64,000 bases of DNA from Alistipes muris (GTDB lineage: Bacteria > Bacteroidota > Bacteroidia > Bacteroidales > Rikenellaceae): assembly GCF_943193205.1 (NCBI RefSeq), contig NZ_CALPDD010000005.1:62001-126000 (forward strand). Reading direction: 5' to 3'. The position numbers were made by a program, and so were the translations under genes. Positions within the stretch are counted from its first letter, which is position 1; each line of letters begins with the position of its first letter. This document shows, one piece after another, positions 41,937 through 51,655 of this stretch. The notes under the pieces are model-generated. The model saw only the letters and a program-made list of their open reading frames with translations. It ran no database searches and was not told where the DNA came from.

Positions 41937-42320
41937 GTGTCCGGTTTGCGTCATTCCGGTCCGTTCAGCAAATGGGCGGTCGCAGGGCTCCTTGCAGGGC
42001 TTGCGGCCGCCTATTACTTCGTCGACCCGGCAGGTTCGGTCTGGATGCCCAAGTGTCCGTTCCGGTTGCTCACCGGGTTGGATTGTCCGGCATGCGGTAC
42101 TCAGCGGGCGTTCCATGCCGTGCTGCACGGGCGTTGGGCCGAGGCCTGGGGCTGCAACCCTTTTCTCGTGGTCTCCCTGCCGTATCTTTGTCTCGTCGCC
42201 TATACGACTTTCCGCCCGCCCGGGCAGGGGTGGTTGCGTTTCGTTCAGCACCCTTGCGTCGTCCGTGCTTACCTTGTCTTGATTATCCTTTGGTGGATTC
42301 TCCGGAATCTCTTTATTTAG
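41937..42320 (+). CDS. DUF2752 membrane protein
   Basis: The protein has 127 residues with a GTG start at 41937, since no ATG is in frame nearby. The signature is CPFRLLTGLDCPACGTQRAF with its Cys-x-x-Cys, followed by HAVLHGRWAEAWGCNP. Three hydrophobic segments are visible. The function is unknown; the conserved cysteines suggest a metal or redox site. It ends directly against the stop of manA on the other strand, with no space for a terminator between. Confidence 0.8.
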   Translation: MSGLRHSGPFSKWAVAGLLAGLAAAYYFVDPAGSVWMPKCPFRLLTGLDCPACGTQRAFHAVLHGRWAEAWGCNPFLVVSLPYLCLVAYTTFRPPGQGWLRFVQHPCVVRAYLVLIILWWILRNLFI

Positions 42321-43286
42321 TTAGTCGATTCTGCTGGTCAACAACTTGATGCTGCTTTGGGGACTGACGGACAGCGACTTGGCCGAAGCAGGCACGAGAA
42401 CGGTTTCGCCCTGGCGGAGGGGCATGGCGGAGCCTTGGTCGTCGGTGAGCGTACCGGAGCCCTCGATGCACATGACCACGAGGAACGAATCGGTCGCCGC
42501 GAGGTCGATTTCGCAGGGGCGGGTCAGGTCGTAGAGCGTCGTGGTGAAGTAGGGGCAGGCGACCAGTTCGACGGGTCGGTCCTTGACCGCTTCGTAGCGC
42601 GTGCGGTAGTCGGCCTCCACCGAGTAGTCTATCGCTCCTTTGGCCTGTTCGGTGTGCAGTTCGCGCAGATTGCCGTTCGCATCGCGGCGGTTGAAGTCGT
42701 AGATGCGGTAGGTGATGTTGGAGGTCTGCTGGATTTCGGCGATGAACGACCCCGCGCCGATGGAGTGGATGCGGCCCGCCGGGAGGAAAAAGACGTCGCC
42801 GGGGCGTACTTCGTGGTCGGTCAGCAGGTCGGTGATGGTGTCGTCGGCCACGCTCTTTTCGTATTCGGCCGGGGTTACCTGGCGCGTGAATCCCGAGCGC
42901 AGGTGCGCCCCTTCGTCGGCCGCCACCACATACCACATTTCGGTCTTGCCTTTCGAGCGGTGGCGTTCCCATGCCAGCCGGTCGTCGGGGTGTACCTGGA
43001 TCGAGAGGTCCTCGCGTGCGTCGATGAACTTGATAAGCAGCGGGAATTCGGTGCCGAAGCGTTCGTAGTTGCGGTTTCCCAGCAGTCGTTCCTTGTCGCG
43101 TGCGAGCAGTTCGGTCAGCGTCTTTCCGGCGTCCGGCCCTTCGGCCACCACCGAGACGTCGCCTTCGACGCCCGAGAGTTCCCAGCTTTCGCCGATTTGC
43201 TTGCGGTCGGTGGTAATCTGTTTGTAGGTGGCGATTTTTTCGCCGCCCCAAAGGGGCGATTTGAGGATGGGGATGAATTTATACAT
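42321..43286 (-). CDS. manA: Mannose-6-phosphate isomerase
   Basis: This 321-residue type I enzyme opens IPILKSPLWGGEKIATYK and has IKFIDAREDLSIQVHPDD with the first zinc ligands. GKTEMWYVVAADEGA carries another ligand. FFLPAGRIHSIGAG contains the catalytic region. It interconverts mannose-6-phosphate and fructose-6-phosphate, feeding GDP-mannose and polysaccharide synthesis. It is shorter than E. coli ManA (391), as is normal in Bacteroidota. It lies 20 bp after prfB. Confidence 0.95.
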   Translation of the reverse strand: MYKFIPILKSPLWGGEKIATYKQITTDRKQIGESWELSGVEGDVSVVAEGPDAGKTLTELLARDKERLLGNRNYERFGTEFPLLIKFIDAREDLSIQVHPDDRLAWERHRSKGKTEMWYVVAADEGAHLRSGFTRQVTPAEYEKSVADDTITDLLTDHEVRPGDVFFLPAGRIHSIGAGSFIAEIQQTSNITYRIYDFNRRDANGNLRELHTEQAKGAIDYSVEADYRTRYEAVKDRPVELVACPYFTTTLYDLTRPCEIDLAATDSFLVVMCIEGSGTLTDDQGSAMPLRQGETVLVPASAKSLSVSPQSSIKLLTSRID

Positions 43287-43306
43287 GGTCGTTTGGTGTT
43301 TGCAGG

Positions 43307-44419
43307 TTAGGCCTGTGCCCCGAATTCCATCAGGTAGGCTTTGATGAAGGCGTCCAGTTCGCCGTCCATGACCGCTTCCACGGCCGAGGTTTGGCAGCCC
43401 GTGCGGTGGTCTTTCACCCGGCGGTCGTCGAAGACGTAGGAGCGGATTTGCGAGCCCCATTCGATTTTCTTCTTCGAGGCTTCGAGCGCCTGCTGGGTGG
43501 CCATGCGTTTGTCGAGTTCGCGTTGGTAGAGTTTCGAGCGCAGGATGCGCATGGCGTTTTCGCGGTTCATCAGCTGCGAGCGGGTCTCCATGTTTTCGAT
43601 CAGGAATTCCACCGGTTCGCCCGTGTCGGGGTCCTTGCCGTGGTAGCGCAGGCGCACGGCCGTCTCGACCTTGTTGACGTTCTGCCCGCCCGCGCCCGAC
43701 GAGCGGAACGTGTCCCACTCGATGTCGGAGGGGTTGACCGTGATTTCGATGGTGTCGTCCACGGCCGGCGACACGAAGACCGACGCAAAGGTCGTCTGCC
43801 GTTTGTTGTTGGCGTTGAACGGCGACAGCCGCACCATGCGGTGCACGCCGTTTTCGCTCTTCAGATAGCCGTAGGCGTATTCGCCCTCGAATTCGAGCGT
43901 GCACGACTTGACGCCCACTTCGTCGCCCGCCTGATAGTCGAGTACCTTGACCTTGTAGCCGTGGGCTTCGCCCCAGCGGGTGTACATGCGCAGGAGCATC
44001 GACGCCCAGTCGAGCGCTTCGGTGCCGCCCGCCCCGGCGTTGATGTCGAGGATGGCGCCCAGCTTGTCTTCGTCGCGGCGCAGCATGTTGCGCATTTCGA
44101 GCTGTTCGATGCGTTCCAGGGTCCGGGCGTAGTGTTCGTCGAGTTCCGCTTCGCTCACCACCCCTTCTTTCACGAAGTCGGGCATCAGTTCGAGGTCTTC
44201 GACATCCTTGCGCACCGCGTCGTAGTCTTCGACCCACGCCTTGATGGCGGCTACCTTGCGCAGTTGTTCGCGCGCCGCGGCCGGGTCGTTCCAGAAGTCG
44301 GGTTCCTGCGTCTTCTCCTCTTCGTTGCGCAGGTCGATGCGTTTCTGTTCGATGTCCAGGCAGCGTTCCAGCACCTCCCGGCGGGTCCCGAGTTCCTTTA
44401 TCTGTTCGGCAAGTATCAT
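43307..44419 (-). CDS. prfB: Peptide chain release factor 2, no programmed frameshift
   Basis: This is a 370-residue release factor. The stop-codon reading motif SPF is present (RLSPFNANNKRQT) and the catalytic GGQ is in SSGAGGQNVNKVETAVRL. The N-terminal LERCLDIEQKR region aligns with the place where many RF2 genes carry an in-frame UGA and +1 frameshift; here the frame is continuous. RF2 ends translation at UAA and UGA. The start at 44419 overlaps the stop of the kinase-like gene as ATGA. Confidence 0.96.
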   Translation of the reverse strand: MILAEQIKELGTRREVLERCLDIEQKRIDLRNEEEKTQEPDFWNDPAAAREQLRKVAAIKAWVEDYDAVRKDVEDLELMPDFVKEGVVSEAELDEHYARTLERIEQLEMRNMLRRDEDKLGAILDINAGAGGTEALDWASMLLRMYTRWGEAHGYKVKVLDYQAGDEVGVKSCTLEFEGEYAYGYLKSENGVHRMVRLSPFNANNKRQTTFASVFVSPAVDDTIEITVNPSDIEWDTFRSSGAGGQNVNKVETAVRLRYHGKDPDTGEPVEFLIENMETRSQLMNRENAMRILRSKLYQRELDKRMATQQALEASKKKIEWGSQIRSYVFDDRRVKDHRTGCQTSAVEAVMDGELDAFIKAYLMEFGAQA

Positions 44420-45057
44420 AAGTCCGTTTTCAAGTCGAGTTTCCGGGCCGCGAACCGCAGTATCAGTTCCGCCGTCGCTTCGATGCCCAGCACCGAGGTG
44501 TTGGCGCACAGGTCGTAGGTGGCGGCCGCACCCCATGTGCGCATGCTGTAATAGTTGTAGTAGTCGGCCCGGCGCGCATCGCCGTGGGCCATCGTCTGGC
44601 GTGCTTCGGCTTCGGAGCAGCCCGTGCGGCCGCAGATGCGGGCCACTCGGTCGGGGTCGTCGGCCGTGAGGAAGATGTTCAGCGAGCGCGGATGGTCGCG
44701 CAGGATGTAGTCGGCACAGCGGCCTACGAAGATGGCCGGTTCGCGCGCCGCCACTTCGCGGATGACGTCGCTCTGTATCTTGAACAGCGCATCGCTCGAC
44801 AGCACGTTGGCCGTGGTGTCGCCGTCGCCCGCGAAAGGTGCCCGCAGGTAGCCCAGCAGGGTGGCCAGCCGGTTGTGCGACTGCTTTTCGTCGGCCTGCT
44901 CGAAGATTTCGGGACAAAGGCCGCTCTCCTGCGCCGCCAGGTTGATGAGTTCCTTGTCGTAGAGTTTCACTCCTAAGCGGCGGGCCAGCGCTTCGCCGAC
45001 CGATTTGCCGCCGCTGCCGATTTGCCGGCCGATATTGATTGCGAACGGTTGTTCCAT
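44416..45057 (-). CDS. Cytidylate kinase-like family protein
   Basis: The 213-residue protein begins FAINIGRQIGSGGKSVGEAL, a modified P-loop, then ARRLGVKLYDKELI as in cytidylate-kinase-like proteins (Cytidylate_kin2). AIFVGRCADYILRDHP is another family block. Tyr-rich RADYYNYYSMRTWGAA follows. The true substrate is unknown; it differs from housekeeping Cmk. It overlaps prfB and lies 1 bp after the MATE gene, so the three are one unit. Confidence 0.85.
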   Translation of the reverse strand: MEQPFAINIGRQIGSGGKSVGEALARRLGVKLYDKELINLAAQESGLCPEIFEQADEKQSHNRLATLLGYLRAPFAGDGDTTANVLSSDALFKIQSDVIREVAAREPAIFVGRCADYILRDHPRSLNIFLTADDPDRVARICGRTGCSEAEARQTMAHGDARRADYYNYYSMRTWGAAATYDLCANTSVLGIEATAELILRFAARKLDLKTDL

Positions 45058-45058
45058 C

Positions 45059-46453
45059 TTACTCTGCGTTTTGAGGTTGTGCCATCATCGCCCGGAACTT
45101 GCGCAGCTGGGCCGTCAGCATGAAGAACGTGACCACGGCGGCCAGCAGGTCCGAGAGCGGCATGGCGCACCAGACGCCCCAGCTCCCGTTCCACGGGGTC
45201 GCCGCGTCGAAGAATCCGGGCAGCAGCAGCAGGCCCGGCACCAAGAACAGCAGTTGGCGCGACAGCGACAGGAAGACCGCCTTGCCCGCCATGCCGATGC
45301 TTTGGAAAAAGTTGGTCGCGACCATCTGAAACCCGATGATGGGGAAGAATGCGAATACGAGCCGCATTCCCGTGGCCGAAAGGCGGATCAGTTCTTCGTC
45401 GGTCGTGAACAGCGAGGCGGCCGCTCCCGGCGCCAGTTCGGCGATAAGAAATCCCGTGGTCGTGATGCACGTGGCGCCCATGATCGTCAGCCGCAGTACA
45501 CGCAGCACCCGTTCGTATTGGCGTGCGCCGAAGTTGTAGCCCGCGATGGGCTGCATGCCTTGGTTGACGCCCATGACAATCATCACGAAGAAGAATCCCA
45601 GGCGGTTGACGATGCCGTAGGCGCCGATCATCAGGTCGCCGCCGTAGCGTTGCAGCCCTTTGTTTATAAGGATGACAATGAAGCACGCCGCGAGGTTCAT
45701 CAGAAACGGCGACATGCCGATGGCCATGATGTCGCGCACGATGCGTTTCTTGAGCCGGTAGATGCCGCGGCGGAAGTGCAGCAATTCGTTCTTGTCGGAG
45801 AGAATGCGGAACTGCCACATGAGCGATACGACCTGCGCCAGCACCGTGGCGATGGCGGCTCCGCGGATGCCCCAGCCGAAGCCGTAGATGAAAAGCGCAT
45901 CGAGCACCGTGTTGATGATGACGGTGTTGATGGTCGCATACATGGATTGCCGGGGGTGGCCCGAGGCGCGGAGCACGGCGTTGAGCCCTAAGTACATGTG
46001 GGTCACCACATTGCCCAGCAGGATGATGGTCATGTATTCGTGGGCGTAGCCTACCGTCGCTTCGCTGCCGCCGAAGAAGTAGAGAATCGGGTCGAGGAAT
46101 GCCAGCACCACGGCGGCGAACGCCACACCGATGATGGCGTTGAGCACCACCACGTTGCCCAGCACACGCCGGGCCGTGTCGTAGTCGCGCTGTCCTAAGC
46201 GCATCGAAATCAGCGTCGCCGCGCCCACGCCCACCAGCGAGCCGAACGCCGCGGCGAGGTTCATCAGCGGGAACGTCAGCGCCAGCCCCGAAATGGCCAG
46301 CGGCCCTACCATCTGGCCGATGAAGATGCTGTCGACCATGTTGTAGAGCGACGACGCGGTCATCGCTATGACCGCCGGAACGGCGTATTGCAGCAGCAGT
46401 TTGCGGATGCGTTCCGTGCCTAATTCCGCAGCTGCCGACTTCAATTCTGTCAA
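45059..46453 (-). CDS. MATE family efflux transporter
   Basis: The protein has 464 residues with about twelve membrane helices in two related halves. The first half starts LLLQYAVPAVIAMTASSLYNMVD, a classical MATE opening, with IGQMVGPLAISGLALTFPL. The second starts near GMSPFLMNLAACFIVILINK and contains GVNQGMQPIAGYNFGA. It would expel cationic compounds using Na+ or H+. The substrate is not readable from sequence. An inverted-repeat element lies 10 bp upstream of its start. Confidence 0.94.
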   Translation of the reverse strand: MTELKSAAAELGTERIRKLLLQYAVPAVIAMTASSLYNMVDSIFIGQMVGPLAISGLALTFPLMNLAAAFGSLVGVGAATLISMRLGQRDYDTARRVLGNVVVLNAIIGVAFAAVVLAFLDPILYFFGGSEATVGYAHEYMTIILLGNVVTHMYLGLNAVLRASGHPRQSMYATINTVIINTVLDALFIYGFGWGIRGAAIATVLAQVVSLMWQFRILSDKNELLHFRRGIYRLKKRIVRDIMAIGMSPFLMNLAACFIVILINKGLQRYGGDLMIGAYGIVNRLGFFFVMIVMGVNQGMQPIAGYNFGARQYERVLRVLRLTIMGATCITTTGFLIAELAPGAAASLFTTDEELIRLSATGMRLVFAFFPIIGFQMVATNFFQSIGMAGKAVFLSLSRQLLFLVPGLLLLPGFFDAATPWNGSWGVWCAMPLSDLLAAVVTFFMLTAQLRKFRAMMAQPQNAE

Positions 46454-46462
46454 TTTTCGATA

Positions 46463-46569
46463 ATTAAGAATTAAAAATGAAAAATTAAAAATGATTTTTG
46501 ATTCCTTTTGTCTGCGAACTTTTCGGCGGCAACGGCGATTTTTAATTTTTCATTCTTCATTTTTAATTT
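46463..46569. repeat. Intergenic inverted-repeat element C
   Basis: Arms 46463-46494 and 46537-46569 carry the AATTAAGAATTAAAAATG and AATTAAAAATGAAGAATG type sequence shared with elements A and B. The centre is short (~40 bp). Unlike A and B it does not form the stop of cysS, which ends 19 bp away. Confidence 0.8.
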
Positions 46570-46587
46570 GGAATAATCGGGCCCCGT

Positions 46588-48063
46588 TTATTCCAGTTCC
46601 CAGTCGCTGCCGTCCTTGCGGTCCTTGACACGGATTCCCGCTGCGGCAAGCCCGTCGCGGATGCGGTCCGAGGCGGCCCAGTCCTTGGCGGCCCGGGCTT
46701 GCAGGCGTTCGGCCAGCAGCATCTCGACCAGCGGCGTCACATAGTCGCGGCCCGCGGCCGTTCCGGCGGCTTTTTCGTCTTTCAGCCCCAGGATGTCGAA
46801 AGCGTATCGGCGAACCGTCGCCGTCAGCGTCTCCAGGTCGGCCGCCGTTATCGTCTGCGCGCCGTCGGCCAGTTGGTTGATGATCCGTACCCAGTCGAAC
46901 AGGGCCGAGATGACCATCGGCGAGTTCAGATCGTCGTCCATCGCCGCGCGGCAGCGTTTTTCCAGTTCCGACGGGTCGACCGTCGAGGTCGCCGCAGGTT
47001 TGATTCTGGCCAGCGCTTCGATGCCTTTCATCAGCCGGTCCAGCCCCTTTTCGGCGGCTTGCAGCGCTTCGTTCGAGAAGTCGAGCGTCGAGCGGTAGTG
47101 GGCTTGCAGCACGAAGAAGCGGATCGTCATCGGCGAATAGGCCTGCGCCAGCAGTTTGTGACTGCCCGTGAAGAGTTCTTCCAGCGTGATGAAGTTGCCC
47201 AGCGACTTGCCCATCTTCTGCCCGTTGATGGTAATCATGTTGTTGTGTACCCAATAGCGTGCCGAATCGTGGCCCAGGGCGGCCGTCGACTGGGCGATTT
47301 CGCATTCGTGGTGGGGGAACATCAGGTCCATGCCGCCGCCGTGGATGTCGAAGCGTTCGCCTAAGTAGCGGGTCGACATGGCCGAGCATTCCATGTGCCA
47401 GCCCGGGAATCCGTCGCTCCAGGGCGAGGGCCAGCGCATGATGTGTTCGGGCGAGGCCTTTTTCCACAGCGCGAAGTCGTAGGAATGGCGTTTGTCGCTT
47501 TGGCCGTCCAGTTCGCGCGTGTTCGCCACGATGTCGTCCAGGTTGCGGCCCGACAGGCGGCCGTAGTTGTGCTTGGCGTTGTATTTCTCCACGTCGAAGT
47601 AGACCGAGCCGTTCGATACGTAGGCGAACCCTTCGTCCAGTATGCGCTGTACGAAAGCTATCTGTTCGATGATATGGCCCGATGCGTGGGGTTCGATGGA
47701 GGGCGTCTCCACGTTGAGCGCTTCCATCGCCCGGTGGTAGCGTTCGGTGTAGTAGTGGGCCACTTCCATCGGTTCGAGCTGTTCCAGACGCGCTTTCTTG
47801 GCGATTTTGTCTTCGCCCTCGTCGGCGTCGTGTTCCAGGTGGCCGACGTCCGTGATGTTGCGCACGTAGCGGACCTTGTAGCCCGCCGCTTTCAGATAGC
47901 GGAACAGCAGGTCGAATGTCACGGCCGGGCGGGCATGGCCCAGGTGGGGGTCGCCGTAGACCGTGGGGCCGCACACATACATGCCCGCACGCCCCGGTAC
48001 CAGCGGCTCGAATGCCTCCTTGCGCCGCGTGAGCGTATTGTAAAGCGTCAGTTTCGATTCCAT
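46588..48063 (-). CDS. cysS: Cysteinyl-tRNA synthetase
   Basis: This is a 491-residue class I synthetase. [20 protein letters not shown] has the first zinc Cys and the HIGH motif as [18 protein letters not shown] and [19 protein letters not shown] hold further zinc ligands. KMGKSLGNF is the KMSKS loop. The C-terminal anticodon-binding part is complete. The start at 48063 was chosen at [10 protein letters not shown] because that is where family likeness begins. Length is close to E. coli (461). Confidence 0.97.
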   Translation of the reverse strand: MESKLTLYNTLTRRKEAFEPLVPGRAGMYVCGPTVYGDPHLGHARPAVTFDLLFRYLKAAGYKVRYVRNITDVGHLEHDADEGEDKIAKKARLEQLEPMEVAHYYTERYHRAMEALNVETPSIEPHASGHIIEQIAFVQRILDEGFAYVSNGSVYFDVEKYNAKHNYGRLSGRNLDDIVANTRELDGQSDKRHSYDFALWKKASPEHIMRWPSPWSDGFPGWHMECSAMSTRYLGERFDIHGGGMDLMFPHHECEIAQSTAALGHDSARYWVHNNMITINGQKMGKSLGNFITLEELFTGSHKLLAQAYSPMTIRFFVLQAHYRSTLDFSNEALQAAEKGLDRLMKGIEALARIKPAATSTVDPSELEKRCRAAMDDDLNSPMVISALFDWVRIINQLADGAQTITAADLETLTATVRRYAFDILGLKDEKAAGTAAGRDYVTPLVEMLLAERLQARAAKDWAASDRIRDGLAAAGIRVKDRKDGSDWELE

Positions 48064-48081
48064 CGTCGGAGATATTTTAGG

Positions 48082-48089
48082 CAAAATTA
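48082..48089 (-). promoter_or_regulatory. Probable cysS promoter, -7 box
   Basis: Minus strand TAATTTTG lies 18 bases before the cysS ATG. Confidence 0.45.
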
Positions 48090-48246
48090 GCAATTTTCCG
48101 CCAATCTGAAAAATTTCGGCGGCCGGCTTCCGTTCGTATGTGCGGTCGGGTCTGCGGCATGCGGCTTTTCCCGCTTCGGCATGGTCCGTTCGGGCCGGGC
48201 TGCGCACTCGGCCTGCCGAAGGCCTTGCTATTCTCCGTTAATTGAT

Positions 48247-48254
48247 TACTTTTG
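48247..48254 (+). promoter_or_regulatory. Promoter of the DUF2723 gene, -7 box
   Basis: TACTTTTG lies 28 bp before the ATG at 48283. A weak TTG-like -33 box is placed about 20 bp upstream. Confidence 0.5.
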
Positions 48255-48282
48255 CAAGTCGGAAACATATTCTTCTCTTTCA

Positions 48283-51200
48283 ATGAATCTTTTCAAACGT
48301 TGGAACAACCTCGTCGGCTGGGCGGTCTTCGCCGTCGCGGCCGTCGTCTATCTGCTGACCATGGAGCCCGTGTCGAGCCTGTGGGACTGCTCGGAGTTCA
48401 TCGCCACTTCCTATAAGCTCGAGGTCGGTCACCCGCCCGGAGCTCCGCTGTTCATGATGCTCGCACGGCTGTCTACGCTTTTCGCGTTCGGCAATCCCGA
48501 GTACGTCGGCATGGCCGTCAACGCCATGAATTCCATCGCCAGCGCCTTCTGCATCCTTTTCCTTTTCTGGACCATCACCCACCTCGCCCGCAGGCTCGTC
48601 ACGCGCGACGGCCGCGAGCTTTCGGCCGCCAACGTTTGGGCCGTGCTCGGCGCCGGAGCCGTCGGGGCGCTGGCCTATACCTTTACCGACACTTTCTGGT
48701 TTTCGGCCATCGAGGGCGAGGTCTACGCCCTCTCGTCCATGTTCACCGCGCTGGTCGTGTGGCTCATGCTCAAGTGGGAGGAGGAGGCCGACCAGCCTCA
48801 CGCTTCGCGCTGGATCGTGCTGATTGCCTATCTGATGGGCCTTTCCATCGGCGTGCACATTCTCAACCTGCTGACCATCCCCGCGCTGGTCTTCATCTAT
48901 TACTTCCGTACTACGCCGAGCGTCACCTGGCGCGGCCTGGTCGGCGCCACCTTGATAGCCGGGGCCATTCTGCTGGTCATCAACGGCATCATCATCCCCT
49001 ATACGGTCTACGTCGGGGCCATGTTCGACCTCTTTTTCGTCAACACGCTCGGCCTGCCCGTCAATTCGGGCATGGTCTTCTTCGCGCTGGCGCTTATCGG
49101 CGGTCTGGGCTGGGCTTCATGGGCGACCCACAAGCGCGGCAAGGTGCTTTGGAACGTCGTCTTGCTTTCCACGACCATGATCCTCGTCGGGTTCTCGTCC
49201 TACGCGTCGGTCTCCATCCGCGCCGCCGCCAATCCGCCGATGAATTCCAACAAGCCCGACAACCCGCACGCGCTGCTTTCGGTGCTCAACCGCGACCAGT
49301 ACGGCGACCGTCCGCTGCTCTACGGGGCTTATTATTCGGCGCCGCCTGCCGACTACAAGGAGAAGCACGTCTATTACCTCGACGAGGACGGCAAGTACAA
49401 GCCCGCCAGCATCATCACGGGCTACACCCATGCGCCCGAGTTCATGCACCTTTTCCCCCGCATGTGGAACCGTTCCAAAGGTGAAAAGGACTACAAGCAG
49501 TGGGCCGCCTACCGCACCAAGACCGACTACGTGCGCGACGACAGCGGCGAGCTTGTGCGCGATGCGCAGGGGCGGCCGCTCCGCCAGGAGGTCGTCGACT
49601 TCGGCCGCAAGCGCACGTTCGACGACGGTTACGGCTTGCAGACCATCGTCGAGCCCACGTTCGGCGAGAACCTCAGCTATTTCTTCAACTACCAGCTCTC
49701 CTACATGTACTGGCGTTATTTCCTCTGGAATTTCGTCGGGCGGCAGAGCGACATCCAGCCCTCGGCTTCCACCATCACCGACGGCAACTGGCTTTCGGGC
49801 ATCCGTTTCATCGACGAGGCGTTCCTCGGGCCGCAGGACAGCCTGCCGCGCGAGATTGCCGAAAACCGCGGGCGCAACACCTATTATTTCCTGCCGTTCA
49901 TCCTCGGGCTGATAGGGCTCGTCTACCAGCTCAACCGCGACCAGCGCAATTTCTCGATTGTCATGTGGCTCTTCATCATGACGGGCATCGCCTTGGTCGT
50001 CTACTTCAATTCGGCGCCCTCCGAGCCGCGCGAGCGCGACTACGTTTACGCCGGGTCGTTCTACGCGTTCTGCATCTGGATAGGCTTCGGCGTGTTGGCC
50101 GTGCGCGACTTCGTGGCATGGCTCACCAAGCGCAACAACGTCGCCGCCGCTGCCGTCGCTACGGCGGTCTGCATGGGCGTGCCGACTATTCTTGCCGCGC
50201 AGAATTGGGACGACCACGACCGTTCGGGCCGCTACATGGCCCGCGACATCGGCTGGAACTACCTCATGTCGACCCTGCCGAATTCCATCATCCTCAATTA
50301 CGGCGACAACGACACTTTCCCCCTGTGGAACAACCAGGAGGTCTACGGCGTGCGGCCCGACGTGCGGATCATGAATACTTCGTACCTCGGCGGCGAGTGG
50401 TATATCGACGAGATGAAGACCCGGGCCAACGATGCGGCAGGCGTGCCGTTCTCGCTGCCCAAAAGCAAGTACACCTACAACAACGACTGGATTCCCGTCA
50501 ACAACCGCATCGACCGCGCGGTGGAAATCGGGCAGGTCATCGACTTCATCCGCAGCGACGACCCGCGCACCAAAATCGCCCTCGAAGACGGTACGCAGAC
50601 CGACTATATCCCCACCAAGCGCATTGCGCTCCCGGTCAACAAGGAGAATGCCCTCGCTGCGGGTATCGTCGCCGAGAAGGACCGCGACCTGATGGTCGAC
50701 ACCGTCTATATCAACCTGCGCAAGAGTGCGCTGGACAAGAGCCAGCTGATGATTCTCGACATGCTGGCCAATTTCGACTGGAAGCGGCCCATCTACATGA
50801 CGCAGATCTACATCTTCCAGGACCTCGGCCTGCTCGACTACCTCCAGTTCGACGGTTACGCCTACCGTTTCGTGCCGATTCTCACTCCGGTGGATAATCC
50901 GTGGGAAATCGGCCGCGTCGATGTCGACTATGCCGTGCCGCTGTTGCGCGATACGTTCCGCTACGGCAATCTGGCCGACCCCGACGTCTACGTCGATTAT
51001 TTCCTCCAATACAATCTTTCGGCCTCGCATGCCCGCGACGCTTTCGCCCGGGTGGCCAAGGAGCTGCTGCGGCAGGAGCGGCCCGAAGAGGCCGTCGAAT
51101 TGCTCGACCTGGGGCTTGAGCGGCTGCCGACTTCGCAGATACGTTTCACCGACACCAACACCTATCCGTTCCTGGAGGCTTACTACGCTGCCGGAGCGAT

Positions 51201-51501
51201 GGGCGTCGAGGGGGCTGTCGAGAAAGGCGACGCCCTGCTGGAGGAGTACGCGCAGACCCTCATCGAGTATATCGAGTATTACCTGCGTTTCGAGGGCGTG
51301 CAGGGCGACATGGTTTCGTCCATCGTCGACGACAAGCTCGAAGAGCTGGGCGACCTCTATTACTTAGCGTCCTATGCCGGGCGCCGCGACATCATCGCTC
51401 AGCTGAATGCCTACTACCGCACGCTGGGCGTCTCCGAGGATAGCCTGGTCGACGTCGGCGACAAGCCCCGGCAGGCCGATTCCGTGCAGATAGGCAGCTA
51501 A
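48283..51501 (+). CDS. DUF2723 membrane protein, putative GT-C glycosyltransferase
   Basis: The protein has 1072 residues. The first ~380 hold several membrane helices and the DUF2723 signature VSSLWDCSEFIATSYKLEVG, followed by HPPGAPLFMML. A large soluble part follows, with a second set of helices near residues 540-640 and an extracytoplasmic C-terminal region with repeat-like helices. GDNDTFPLWNNQEVYGVRPD is another conserved-looking block. The first acidic loop (D-C-S-E-F) is typical of GT-C enzymes that use lipid-linked sugars. The human DUF2723 protein TMEM260 is an O-mannosyltransferase, so protein O-glycosylation is a fair but unproved guess here. It is a single-gene unit. Confidence 0.85.
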   Translation: MNLFKRWNNLVGWAVFAVAAVVYLLTMEPVSSLWDCSEFIATSYKLEVGHPPGAPLFMMLARLSTLFAFGNPEYVGMAVNAMNSIASAFCILFLFWTITHLARRLVTRDGRELSAANVWAVLGAGAVGALAYTFTDTFWFSAIEGEVYALSSMFTALVVWLMLKWEEEADQPHASRWIVLIAYLMGLSIGVHILNLLTIPALVFIYYFRTTPSVTWRGLVGATLIAGAILLVINGIIIPYTVYVGAMFDLFFVNTLGLPVNSGMVFFALALIGGLGWASWATHKRGKVLWNVVLLSTTMILVGFSSYASVSIRAAANPPMNSNKPDNPHALLSVLNRDQYGDRPLLYGAYYSAPPADYKEKHVYYLDEDGKYKPASIITGYTHAPEFMHLFPRMWNRSKGEKDYKQWAAYRTKTDYVRDDSGELVRDAQGRPLRQEVVDFGRKRTFDDGYGLQTIVEPTFGENLSYFFNYQLSYMYWRYFLWNFVGRQSDIQPSASTITDGNWLSGIRFIDEAFLGPQDSLPREIAENRGRNTYYFLPFILGLIGLVYQLNRDQRNFSIVMWLFIMTGIALVVYFNSAPSEPRERDYVYAGSFYAFCIWIGFGVLAVRDFVAWLTKRNNVAAAAVATAVCMGVPTILAAQNWDDHDRSGRYMARDIGWNYLMSTLPNSIILNYGDNDTFPLWNNQEVYGVRPDVRIMNTSYLGGEWYIDEMKTRANDAAGVPFSLPKSKYTYNNDWIPVNNRIDRAVEIGQVIDFIRSDDPRTKIALEDGTQTDYIPTKRIALPVNKENALAAGIVAEKDRDLMVDTVYINLRKSALDKSQLMILDMLANFDWKRPIYMTQIYIFQDLGLLDYLQFDGYAYRFVPILTPVDNPWEIGRVDVDYAVPLLRDTFRYGNLADPDVYVDYFLQYNLSASHARDAFARVAKELLRQERPEEAVELLDLGLERLPTSQIRFTDTNTYPFLEAYYAAGAMGVEGAVEKGDALLEEYAQTLIEYIEYYLRFEGVQGDMVSSIVDDKLEELGDLYYLASYAGRRDIIAQLNAYYRTLGVSEDSLVDVGDKPRQADSVQIGS

Positions 51502-51510
51502 AACGTTTTA
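51499..51510. repeat. TAAAACGTTTTA palindrome, fourth copy
   Basis: It is embedded in the 16-bp palindrome GCTAAAACGTTTTAGC. The first three bases are the TAA stop of the DUF2723 gene. A separate terminator hairpin follows 10 bp later. Confidence 0.75.
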
Positions 51511-51520
51511 GCACTTCTGA

Positions 51521-51552
51521 AAACGCACCGGACGGAATCCGGTGCGTTTTTC
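51521..51552 (+). terminator. Terminator of the DUF2723 gene
   Basis: 12-bp stem AAACGCACCGGA / TCCGGTGCGTTT with a 5-base loop, followed by T-rich sequence. Confidence 0.9.
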
Positions 51553-51614
51553 GTTTCCGCCCGCCGCCGCAAGAAAAGTCCGGCGGTTATAGGCGACTAT
51601 TGCTTTTTATTTTG

Positions 51615-51622
51615 TATTTTTG
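51615..51622 (+). promoter_or_regulatory. Promoter of glyS-ruvX-def, -7 box
   Basis: TATTTTTG lies 33 bp before the glycyl-tRNA synthetase ATG in an AT-rich stretch; the -33 box is unclear. Confidence 0.55.
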
Positions 51623-51655
51623 CAGGCTGGAAAATCAAAAAACGCACACAATACG

